The position numbers and the translations under genes were made by a program. Shown one piece after another: positions 1 through 6,329 of a stretch of DNA of 10,929 nucleotides (its first letter is position 1; the number at the start of each line of letters is the position of its first letter). This DNA comes from CAZXYF01 sp964644705 (GTDB lineage: Bacteria; Planctomycetota; Brocadiia; SM23-32), in the NCBI GenBank assembly GCA_964644705.1, contig CAZXYF010000105.1:1-10929 (forward strand), written 5' to 3'. The notes under the pieces are model-generated. The model was not told where the DNA came from and ran no database searches. It was given only the letters and a program-made list of their open reading frames with translations.

Positions 1-39
1 TGAAAGAGCACGGAATCTTGGGTAGGAGGTGGGAAATAA

Positions 40-108
40 ATGGATGAGCTGAAAGCTCATTTCAACGTTAATCAACGAACCAACTCCAAACAACGATTAA
101 ACATTTGA
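40..108 (+). CDS. Possible 22-residue mini-ORF inside an inverted repeat
   Basis: An ATG at 40 follows AGGAGG (24-29) with a 10-base gap, and the frame runs 22 codons to a TGA at 106-108. The peptide begins MDELKAHF and ends QRLNI; it is hydrophilic, with no membrane segment, and I do not recognise it. The frame lies almost wholly within the inverted repeat at 45-125, with the left arm just after the start codon and the right arm beginning at the stop. It could be a leader peptide or a chance ORF beside a purine-rich sequence. There is no gene directly behind it on this strand for about 425 bases, which argues against a classical leader. Confidence 0.18.
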   Translation: MDELKAHFNVNQRTNSKQRLNI

Positions 109-125
109 AATGAGCTTTCAGCTCA
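45..125. repeat. Perfect 21-bp inverted repeat, 39-base spacer
   Basis: Positions 45-65 and 105-125 are exact reverse complements over 21 bases. The outer 15 bases of each arm (45-59 and 111-125) are themselves palindromic: TGAGCT, three bases, AGCTCA. The element can therefore fold as one long hairpin or as two small ones. The right arm is followed by A-rich sequence on the + strand, not T-rich, so it does not read as a terminator in that direction. No flanking target duplication is visible. It resembles a small palindromic repeat unit (REP or MITE-like), but a copy elsewhere is needed to say so. Confidence 0.75.
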
Positions 126-408
126 AAAAACAAAACGACCAATAACCCAACATTCCGCGATCCGTCAGATCGCTCCATGTCGGGCTAGTATGAATCCGCC
201 CCGATGGGGCTCATGGAAATAAAACCGGAACGCATTTTGTGCCGCTCGCTTAGTTGACCCGGTGGCTCCGGTTGGTCAGCGAACCCGTGGCAACACAAAC
301 GGTCCAACTTCTCGTCCTGCGCCCATTCTTACGCCTTAATCTGCCGTTCAAGAGAAACGCCCGGAAACGACTGATTACGGCGAACGATCGAGGACACAAG
401 ATTATGGA

Positions 409-457
409 CCTCGTCCCCGCAATCCTCGTCGTTCCCTTTATCGTCCATCTTCGTCGG
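409..457 (-). repeat. Purine-rich degenerate hexamer tract (copy 1)
   Basis: Read on the - strand, this stretch is dominated by GACGAA, GATAAA, GGAACGACGAGG type units, nearly all purine with a C or T at every third to sixth base. It resembles tracts at 1512-1546 (+) and at the two arms around 9431-9525. It lies between the left-end palindrome and the VOC gene. I treat it as a decayed simple repeat. It is not a terminator, as there is no stem with a T run. Confidence 0.4.
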
Positions 458-520
458 CCATGATCGACGAACCGCGGCGGGGAGTCCTATCAGATCCAGA
501 AAATCAGATAACATTTAAAA

Positions 521-526
521 GAGGAG
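521..526 (+). promoter_or_regulatory. Ribosome binding site of the VOC gene
   Basis: GAGGAG lies 7 bases before the ATG at 534, an ideal distance. It fixes the start of the VOC protein, because the next frame at 460 starts elsewhere and gives no domain. Confidence 0.75.
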
Positions 527-533
527 AGCTACC

Positions 534-1421
534 ATGGAACCCCGAATCAGCATTATTACTCTCGGCGTGCAAAACATGCCGGTATCCATCCGGTTCTATC
601 GGGACGGACTCGGCTTCCCCACCGATGCCGATGATGATGCGGAATGGGCAATATTCCAGACGACCGGCACCCGGTTCGCCCTGTATCCCCGGGAGAACCT
701 GGCCGCGGATATCGGCACCGCCGGCGAAGGAGCGGGATTCGCCGGTGTCACCCTCGCCCATAACGTATCCAATCGAGACGATGTTGACCGTCTCATCAAT
801 CAGGCCGTGGACAACGGGGCCGATCTGCTGAAATCTCCATGCGAGGCTGATTGGGGAGGATACAGCGGGTATTTCGCCGATCCGGATGGTTACCCATGGG
901 AAATAGCCTGGGCGGAAGCATGGAAGTTCGACGAGAACGGAACCCTCTGGGGCGGACCGCTTGGCTCCCGCCCTGCAACCGATAGTTCCGGCAGCGACGT
1001 CGTCCAATGCGACCACTCCATTCCACGTTCAGATCCCGTCGAAGCGCCCAATCCACCACCAACTACCACTGCAGAATGGGGTAAAGAAATGCGCGAGGTG
1101 CTGGCAGCAGCACATGCCACCGTAGGCCAGGAGATGGCCGATGGGGATAAAAGTGAGATGCAGGATCTGTACACGTTCGCTCCCGGCCTGGCGGCACATC
1201 AAAGAGGGATTGCCGATGAAGAAACGATACGGTTGATGAACGACTTTGTCGACGAGCGCATGCAGCACAGTTTCGAACTGGACCCGGAAACAACCGAATA
1301 TTACGAACTGAATTTCGCGCTGAGCTACCTGGATGCGCATGTGGCCGTCGGGCTAATCAGTGAACACCGGGAACACGAGATCATGGAATATCTCTGCGAA
1401 TACGATGTCATCGAGATCTGA
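534..1421 (+). CDS. VOC (glyoxalase-fold) domain protein with an uncharacterised C-terminal half
   Basis: The protein has 295 residues. Residues 1-141 form a VOC (glyoxalase/bleomycin-resistance fold) domain: it opens with ISIITLGVQNM followed by SIRFYRDGLGF, and closes with YFADPDGYPWEIAWAEAW, typical of the family, where the Glu in PWEIAW (E123) is the usual last metal ligand. The first-strand position that is often His in metal-binding members is not His here, so metal binding is uncertain. Stand-alone relatives normally stop near residue 140. This one continues through a Pro/Ser/Thr-rich linker (about 142-178) into an acidic, probably helical region (179-295) that I cannot assign. No signal peptide or membrane segment is present, so it is likely cytosolic. 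The start is fixed by GAGGAG 7 bases upstream. The gene faces the GH2 gene tail to tail with a 156-base gap. The substrate is unknown. Confidence 0.85.
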   Translation: MEPRISIITLGVQNMPVSIRFYRDGLGFPTDADDDAEWAIFQTTGTRFALYPRENLAADIGTAGEGAGFAGVTLAHNVSNRDDVDRLINQAVDNGADLLKSPCEADWGGYSGYFADPDGYPWEIAWAEAWKFDENGTLWGGPLGSRPATDSSGSDVVQCDHSIPRSDPVEAPNPPPTTTAEWGKEMREVLAAAHATVGQEMADGDKSEMQDLYTFAPGLAAHQRGIADEETIRLMNDFVDERMQHSFELDPETTEYYELNFALSYLDAHVAVGLISEHREHEIMEYLCEYDVIEI

Positions 1422-1424
1422 GGC

Positions 1425-1461
1425 GGCGGGATCAAGTCACCTGATCGTGCTTATATCCGCC
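1425..1461 (+). terminator. Possible hairpin after the VOC gene
   Basis: Just after the stop codon, GATCA (1430-1434) can pair with TGATC (1442-1446) around a 7-base loop, with an outer GGCGG (1425-1429) and CCGCC (1457-1461) pairing across a one-sided bulge. There is no T run after it, so if it ends transcription it is not a standard intrinsic terminator. Confidence 0.2.
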
Positions 1462-1511
1462 AGTTCAGTCATCCGGCATCGCTTGTCTGAGAAAAACCCT
1501 GGAAAACGGCC

Positions 1512-1546
1512 GACAAAGGCAATGGACAAAGGAACTCGACGAAGGC
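1512..1546 (+). repeat. Purine-rich degenerate hexamer tract (copy 2)
   Basis: The gap between the two convergent genes contains GACAAAGG twice and GACGAAGGC once within 35 bases. The nine bases GACGAAGGC occur again in the right arm of the element near 9506-9514. Composition and unit size match the other tracts in the window. Confidence 0.4.
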
Positions 1547-1577
1547 TTTCAGACGCGTGGCCTTTCACCGTTCGCCG

Positions 1578-3971
1578 TCATTGTCCGCCTTCATCAGCGT
1601 TACTCACGTCCAGCTCGATCGTCCCCCGCCCGACATCGGGGCATACCGCCGTGATCTCAATGGGGCCGGGAGTGTGCCCCGCCCTGACAACCGCCATGCA
1701 CCGGCCATGATAGGCATGGCGACGGTTGGCGTCGTAAGGTTCATGACAGCACAGGTCGCCATTGTCCATCCCGATCAGACGTCCTGCCCCGCGAACCTCC
1801 ACGCCGATGGGTTCGGTGGCGTGGGGAACACGTACCCCGTTCTCATCCACGATGTCGATCGTCACGTGCGCCAGATCCTGATCGTTCGGTTGCAGCACTT
1901 CCTGATCAACCGACAGCTTCAATCCCGCCGGTTCCTCCGCCGTCGACAGCTCGTGACGGGCGATTTGCTCACCCGATTCGTCCCGGCTGACCGCCACCAG
2001 ATCGCCGGGTTCATACGGCAGGCGGAACGACGCTATGCGGTTCGGACATTCGGACATCACCCGCGTGCCTTTGGTCTCCCCGTTCAGCAGCAGCTCGACA
2101 CTGTGACCGTTGGAGAAGGCCCAGACCTCCACCACTTCTCCCTCCCGAACCGGCAGATTCCAGTGGTCCACCAGCGGGGGGAAACTCCAGTCGGCCGGCT
2201 CATAGGTGTCTCCCTCCCGGAAACGGGGAGCCGCACGGACGACGGGTCGATCCTCATCCCGCCAGACCGATGCATGCCACCACGCCCTGGGTTTAGCGTA
2301 TCCGGCGATGTCGATCGGAGCGCCCTTCCACCCGCGCAACGGCCACTCCTGGGTCGCCTCTCCAAGATACTCTATGCCGGTCCAGAGGAATTGGCCGGTC
2401 ACGTAGGAATGATCTTCCACTTCAAACCACGGGTTCTGCGCATGCATGGCCCACGATGCGTTCTCGCGATGCTGATAAAAATGAAAGGCCTCGGTGGCGA
2501 TAAAGACCTGATCCGGCATCGCTTCATGGTAGGCATCGTACCACTGATCCTGGTAGTTCAGACCCACAATGTCCACGGTTTCAGCAATGTTTTTGACGAC
2601 CTCAGCTTTCTCCTCCACCGGTGCCGACCAGATCTCCGGATAATGCACGTGCGGTTCAAGAGCCACCATGGTGGGGCGGGTCGAATCCAAAGACTTCACG
2701 TAATCGGAGAGCATCTCGCAGAGTTCAATCATCCCGGGTCTGCCCTGGTTTTCCACCTCGTTCCCCACGCTCCACACGATCACCGAGGGATGGTTGCGGT
2801 CGCGGAGGACCAGCGATTCCACATCCCGTTTCCACCACTCGTCGAACAAATCACCCATGCATCCTTCCTGCCACTTGTCGTATGCCTCATCAATCACCAG
2901 AATCCCGAGCCGATCACAGAGGTCAAGCAACCCGGCCGCCGGGATGTTGTGGGCCGTGCGAATGGCGTCGCAGCCCAGTTCCTTGAGACGTCGCAAACGT
3001 CGCTCCCAGCCGTCGGTGAAGAACGCCGTTCCCAGACAGCCCAGGTCATGGTGGAGGCAGACTCCCTTCATGGTGCGCTGCTCGCCGTTGAGTTCAAAAC
3101 CCTCCTCAACGGTGAACCGAAAATGGCGGATACCAAACGTCTCCTCCACGGTATCCGTAGTGTCACCGTTCACACTCACCTGAAGCTCAGCGGCATACAA
3201 CGACGGCGATTCGGGCGACCACAGAGACGGGGCCGCAACGGTGGCATCCAGTTCCACGACGCCCTCGCCCCCGGCTTCGAGTTCAACCTCCACGCAATCA
3301 AGCGTCGCCTGTTTGTCGCCGTCCGGGCCGGCGATTTTACCGGAGACCTGCGCGGTGACGTTCTCCTCGCGGTCGTTTTCGACGGCCACCTCAACGGCGA
3401 CGTCGGCCGCCTGCTCTGACACCTCGGGAGTGGTGATACCCACGCCCCACGGTTTGATAGCCACATCACCCGTGCGGGTCAGCCACACCCGCCGATACAG
3501 GCCCGCACCGCAATACCACCGATCCGCGTCGTGGCCGGTGTTATCGCAGCGGACGGCCAGCAGCTGGTTTCCATCCTCGCGCAAATAATCCGTTATATCG
3601 TGGATGCGCGTGGCGTAGCCGGACGGCCGTTCGCCCAGAGAATGTCCGTTCACCCACACTTCGGTGTTTCGATAGGCTCCGTCCAACCGCAGCCGAATCC
3701 GCTGGCCCGGCTCCGGCTGCATCTGGAACCGGCGCCGGTACCAGCCCACGTGAGCGCGCCGCCGGTATCCCTGCTGAGTGTCCTGTTCGATATCAGGGTC
3801 CGTCGGGCAGTGGATCGCCCAGTCATGCGGGAGGCGCACGTCCTCCCAGTCTGTGGCGTCCAAATCATGTTCCAGGGCGAGGTCGGTCTCGCCGAGAAAG
3901 AATCGCCAGCCGGTATCAAGGGGTCGTTCGGAACGAACAGCATCATCGGTATCAATCGTCTTTGCGTTCAT
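1578..3971 (-). CDS. Glycoside hydrolase family 2, beta-galactosidase type
   Basis: A 797-residue retaining glycosidase. Domain order: N-terminal sugar-binding jelly roll (about 18-165, with WYRRRF, LDGAYRNTEVWVNG and GAGLYRRVWL), Ig-like domain (about 170-280), TIM-barrel catalytic domain (about 285-575), a DUF4982-like domain (about 605-665, EVVEVWAFSNGHSVELLLNG) and a GH2 C-terminal Ig domain (about 675-790, with GMDNGD and AYHGRCMAVVR). The acid/base is E405 in SVGNEVENQG and the likely nucleophile is E494 in FIATEAFHF; the barrel signature RTAHNIPA is also present. This architecture is common in Bacteroidota and related enzymes cleaving beta-galactosides, but beta-glucuronidase and other specificities occur in GH2. 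No signal peptide is visible at the ATG, which suggests a cytoplasmic enzyme. The ribosome binding site is weak (GAAAG about 10 bases upstream). It diverges from the thioesterase gene. Nearby sulfatases suggest sulfated oligosaccharide substrates, an inference. Confidence 0.92.
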   Translation of the reverse strand: MNAKTIDTDDAVRSERPLDTGWRFFLGETDLALEHDLDATDWEDVRLPHDWAIHCPTDPDIEQDTQQGYRRRAHVGWYRRRFQMQPEPGQRIRLRLDGAYRNTEVWVNGHSLGERPSGYATRIHDITDYLREDGNQLLAVRCDNTGHDADRWYCGAGLYRRVWLTRTGDVAIKPWGVGITTPEVSEQAADVAVEVAVENDREENVTAQVSGKIAGPDGDKQATLDCVEVELEAGGEGVVELDATVAAPSLWSPESPSLYAAELQVSVNGDTTDTVEETFGIRHFRFTVEEGFELNGEQRTMKGVCLHHDLGCLGTAFFTDGWERRLRRLKELGCDAIRTAHNIPAAGLLDLCDRLGILVIDEAYDKWQEGCMGDLFDEWWKRDVESLVLRDRNHPSVIVWSVGNEVENQGRPGMIELCEMLSDYVKSLDSTRPTMVALEPHVHYPEIWSAPVEEKAEVVKNIAETVDIVGLNYQDQWYDAYHEAMPDQVFIATEAFHFYQHRENASWAMHAQNPWFEVEDHSYVTGQFLWTGIEYLGEATQEWPLRGWKGAPIDIAGYAKPRAWWHASVWRDEDRPVVRAAPRFREGDTYEPADWSFPPLVDHWNLPVREGEVVEVWAFSNGHSVELLLNGETKGTRVMSECPNRIASFRLPYEPGDLVAVSRDESGEQIARHELSTAEEPAGLKLSVDQEVLQPNDQDLAHVTIDIVDENGVRVPHATEPIGVEVRGAGRLIGMDNGDLCCHEPYDANRRHAYHGRCMAVVRAGHTPGPIEITAVCPDVGRGTIELDVSNADEGGQ

Positions 3972-4035
3972 CGGTCAAAACTTTCAGTTATCTGAAGAGA
4001 AATTATCTCAGAACCCCCAAAATCGCGACAACATG

Positions 4036-4079
4036 ACATCGTCTGTCAGGTGCCTGATTTGCATCCAACATCGTATAAT
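4036..4079. promoter_or_regulatory. Candidate operator/promoter between GH2 and thioesterase genes
   Basis: The 214-base divergent gap has a 12-base palindrome, TCAGG-TG-CCTGA (4046-4057), and the heptamer ACATCGT twice in the same direction (4036-4042 and 4068-4074), 32 bases or about three helical turns apart. A TATAAT (4074-4079) could serve as a -10 box for the + strand gene, but its -35 position is a poor match. The arrangement is what a regulator of the GH2 gene might bind. It could also be chance in AT-richer DNA. Confidence 0.2.
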
Positions 4080-4185
4080 CTAACCCAGAAACAGTCCACC
4101 TCATATCATTCATGCCGGTTGCCTTCTCGGGCTTCATGTGGTATCAAAATAAGCCTGTTTCGCGCTTCTTTAGCCGGATAAGGCC

Positions 4186-4602
4186 ATGTCCACACCCAGC
4201 CACACGACCACCATTCGCGTCCGTTACGGGGAGACCGACCGTATGAACACGATTTACAACGCCCGCGTGCTGGAATGGTATGAGGTCGCCCGCACCGAAC
4301 ACCTGCGCGAGCTCGGGATGTCATACGCCGACATTGAGGAACGGGGAATTTATTTTCCCGTCATCGAAGCGAAGGTCAGTTTCAGCGGCCCCGCCACCTA
4401 CGACGACCGGCTCCAGATGGAAAGTCGCATGAGCCGCCCGTCGCGTCTGCGGGTCCGGTTCGATATCGACATCTCCCACAAAAACGACGGCGCCCCGGTG
4501 GCCAACGGCTACAGCGTGCACGGCGTGACCGATGCCGACGGTCGCCCCGCCCGTCCGCCGAAATGGCTGAACGAAATACTGGAGAAAGGCACGAGCGGGT
4601 GA
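4186..4602 (+). CDS. Acyl-CoA thioesterase, hotdog fold (YbgC/4HBT type)
   Basis: A 138-residue single-domain protein, the usual length for small 4-hydroxybenzoyl-CoA thioesterase-like enzymes, which hydrolyse acyl-CoA to free acid and CoA in the cytosol. The active-site region reads RVRYGETDRMNTIYNARVLE followed by WYEVARTEHLRELG, and D18 aligns with the catalytic Asp of the family. The Gly and His that usually follow (DxxGxxxH) are both Asn (N21, N25), so this looks like a divergent subgroup with a YNxRxLEW signature. The later FPVIEAKVSFSGPATYDDRL matches the second hotdog strand pair. The start has only GGATAAGG close by (4176-4183). The gene converges on sulfatase 1 with an 84-base gap and diverges from GH2, so it is likely transcribed alone. 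The acyl substrate cannot be told from sequence. Confidence 0.85.
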   Translation: MSTPSHTTTIRVRYGETDRMNTIYNARVLEWYEVARTEHLRELGMSYADIEERGIYFPVIEAKVSFSGPATYDDRLQMESRMSRPSRLRVRFDIDISHKNDGAPVANGYSVHGVTDADGRPARPPKWLNEILEKGTSG

Positions 4603-4686
4603 GGGGCGGAATTCCCGATACGTGATGTCCGGAGAGCCGACGATTGACGACGGACAATGGGGGATGCGGTTATCCTTATCCCTTCC

Positions 4687-6078
4687 TCAAAGCTGAACCT
4701 GGGTGCGCACGATACGCTGCAGGAGCGCTTCCTGCAACCGATCCACCACATCCTGCGCCGCCGGATCGTCCACACGGTTGTTCGTCTCCTCGGGATCCTC
4801 AATCTGGTTGAACAGAAGATACGGTTCACCCTCGCCGTTGAGCACGAGTTTCCATTCCCGGTCCATGATCATGAACTCTCCGCTGATCTCCGAGACGGCA
4901 TACTGGCGATGCTCCTGTTCGGGGGATTCCAGGAGGGGACACAGTGAGCGCGCAAACTGCTGGTGATCCAGCTCGCCACCGGCCAGTTGCGTGACCGTCG
5001 GCCCCAGATCAAACCACTCCACCGGCGAATCGCAGACGCTTCCGCCCACCTCACCGCGGAGCGTCTCCGGTGTCCGCACGAGGAGCGGAACACGCAATGC
5101 CCCGTTCAGAAAATGCCCCTTGTAGATCATCCCGTGATCCCCATTCATCTCCCCGTGATCGGAACAGAACACGATCACCGTGTTGTCCAGTTCCCCGCGT
5201 TGCTCGATCGTGTCCAGTATCTCCCCGATCTGATCATCGATAACTCTCACGTTACCGGCATAATCGGCCCGCATGGCCGCAATCTGGTCCTGGGTAATAT
5301 CGGGACTGTGACGTGCTTCCCGCAGAAATTCCCCCAGCACCCCCGGCATCGAAGATCCATCCAGGGTTCCCTCCGGATCATCGGGTGTGGGCATATCCTC
5401 CGGATCGTACATGCTGGCGTAAGGTTCCGGCGTATCCCAGGGTTCATGCGGTCCCCCAAAACTCACCCAGCAGAACCACGGATCCTCCCGCTGATAATCT
5501 TCCAGATATTCCTTCGCCCGCTGCCCCACGTAAACGTCGGCGTATTCCTCCAGCGGCAGCACCGACGGCCGGACCACCCAGGGTTTGTTGCTGAATCGCT
5601 CATCGTAATCCGCCCTGTAATCCTCCCACAACCCTTTCTCTTCCCACCGTTTGGTCATGTGGCTCTCCACACGGGCGCTGGCCCGAGGACCCCCGATTTC
5701 GTCCACATCATCCATCCCGTACGCATGAATCAGATCCTCCCGATCACGCAAATCACCATGATGATAATAAAAATGCGTCTTCCCGAACACGCTGGTGCGA
5801 TAGCCGGCATCCCGCACTGCCTGCATCCACGTCGCCCTATCCGGCGACATCGTATGATCGCCATTGTGCCACAGCCCCGTGTTGTGGGGATAGCGGCCCG
5901 TCGCCAGACTCAAACGAGCAGACATGCAAACCGGGGAATTGGTGATTGCGTTGGTGAAGCGCACGCCCTCCCCCGCGATTCTGTCCAGATTGGGGGTCTC
6001 GCCCCAATTTCCACTGCAGCTCATCGCATCGGCACGCATCTGATCGGTCATAATAAACAGTATGTTCGGTTGGCTCAT
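4687..6078 (-). CDS. Type I sulfatase with C-M-S-A-R active-site motif
   Basis: A 463-residue member of the alkaline-phosphatase superfamily that would cleave a sulfate ester using a formylglycine made from C51. Landmarks: NILFIMTDQ at the N-terminus (D12 metal ligand), TPNLDRIAGEGVRFTNA, the signature CMSARLSLATGRYP (C51 to P64), GKTHF (K100, H102), GGPHEPWDTP (H211), SDHGEMNGDHG (D307, H308) and YKGHF (K320). The C-terminal NQIEDPEETNN is also typical. The third residue of the modification motif is Ser where Pro or Ala is the rule. I start at the ATG at 6076-6078 because GAGG lies 9 bases upstream (6088-6091) and the family N-terminus begins there; an in-frame TTG further upstream would add 45 residues unlike any sulfatase. 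There is no signal peptide, so it is probably cytosolic. The sulfated substrate is unknown. Confidence 0.9.
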   Translation of the reverse strand: MSQPNILFIMTDQMRADAMSCSGNWGETPNLDRIAGEGVRFTNAITNSPVCMSARLSLATGRYPHNTGLWHNGDHTMSPDRATWMQAVRDAGYRTSVFGKTHFYYHHGDLRDREDLIHAYGMDDVDEIGGPRASARVESHMTKRWEEKGLWEDYRADYDERFSNKPWVVRPSVLPLEEYADVYVGQRAKEYLEDYQREDPWFCWVSFGGPHEPWDTPEPYASMYDPEDMPTPDDPEGTLDGSSMPGVLGEFLREARHSPDITQDQIAAMRADYAGNVRVIDDQIGEILDTIEQRGELDNTVIVFCSDHGEMNGDHGMIYKGHFLNGALRVPLLVRTPETLRGEVGGSVCDSPVEWFDLGPTVTQLAGGELDHQQFARSLCPLLESPEQEHRQYAVSEISGEFMIMDREWKLVLNGEGEPYLLFNQIEDPEETNNRVDDPAAQDVVDRLQEALLQRIVRTQVQL

Positions 6079-6329
6079 CGGCGTTATCCTCGACTCATAG
6101 AAGTGTATGGCCGGATCGAGCATCCCGGACCATAAAAACGAAATGGGCTTCGATTCTTTTTCGAAAGCATCCAGCTTGGTCGGGTTTATACGGCACTGCC
6201 CGTTTGATTTCAAATGTCAGAACAGTTCCGATGTATGGCATAGAAACACCCGTGACAAATTCCCCAGGATAAAGGCAGCAAGAATCATTGACCGGAACCC
6301 CTATTCCCGGCCAACTTGCTGATCACACC
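6079..6329. promoter_or_regulatory. Divergent promoter region shared by two sulfatase genes
   Basis: This 251-base gap must carry the promoters for both sulfatases. I see no clean -35/-10 pair. Possible protein-binding palindromes are GAAC-A-GTTC within 6220-6230 and an imperfect stem, GCTTCGA (6147-6153) against TCGAAAGC (6161-6168) with one bulged base. The short arms make each of these individually weak. Confidence 0.3.

Larger units (their letters stand above)
1..533. other. Long non-coding stretch left of the VOC gene
   Basis: I see no convincing long gene here. The open frames on both strands are short, lack recognisable domains, and the forward one at 254-463 starts with TTG and no ribosome binding site. 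The stretch holds a 21-bp perfect inverted repeat (45-65 and 105-125), a possible mini-ORF (40-108), two small hairpins (157-173 with 6-bp arms around a 5-base loop; 198-210 with GCCCC and GGGGC around GAT), and a pyrimidine-rich tract at 409-457. It ends in a strong ribosome binding site for the gene at 534. No convincing -35/-10 pair is visible. Confidence 0.6.

Noticed and set aside
45..125. Intrinsic terminator for a gene to the left of the window
   Set aside because: The hairpin is followed by an A run and not a T run on the + strand, and the stem is not GC-rich.
339..348. Ten-base match ATCTGCCGTT shared with 9461-9470
   Set aside because: Dozens of 10-base matches are expected by chance in a window of this size, and the flanking bases diverge at once.
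504..1016. A 170-codon - strand frame over the VOC domain
   Set aside because: It is fully explained by the VOC gene on the + strand, which has a good ribosome binding site and a recognised fold.
1557..3419. A 620-codon open frame on the + strand, antisense to the GH2 gene
   Set aside because: It has no recognisable domain, is rich in Arg, His and Pro in a pattern typical of an antisense shadow, and the opposite strand encodes a complete GH2 enzyme with all catalytic landmarks.
4963..6135. A 390-codon + strand frame antisense to sulfatase 1
   Set aside because: Its composition is shadow-like (many His, Pro, Arg, Ile) with no domain; the - strand carries an intact sulfatase.
6079..6213. N-terminal extension of sulfatase 1 from a TTG start
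   Set aside because: The extra 45 residues do not resemble a signal peptide or any sulfatase N-terminus, while the ATG at 6078 has GAGG at 9 bases and begins at the usual family position.
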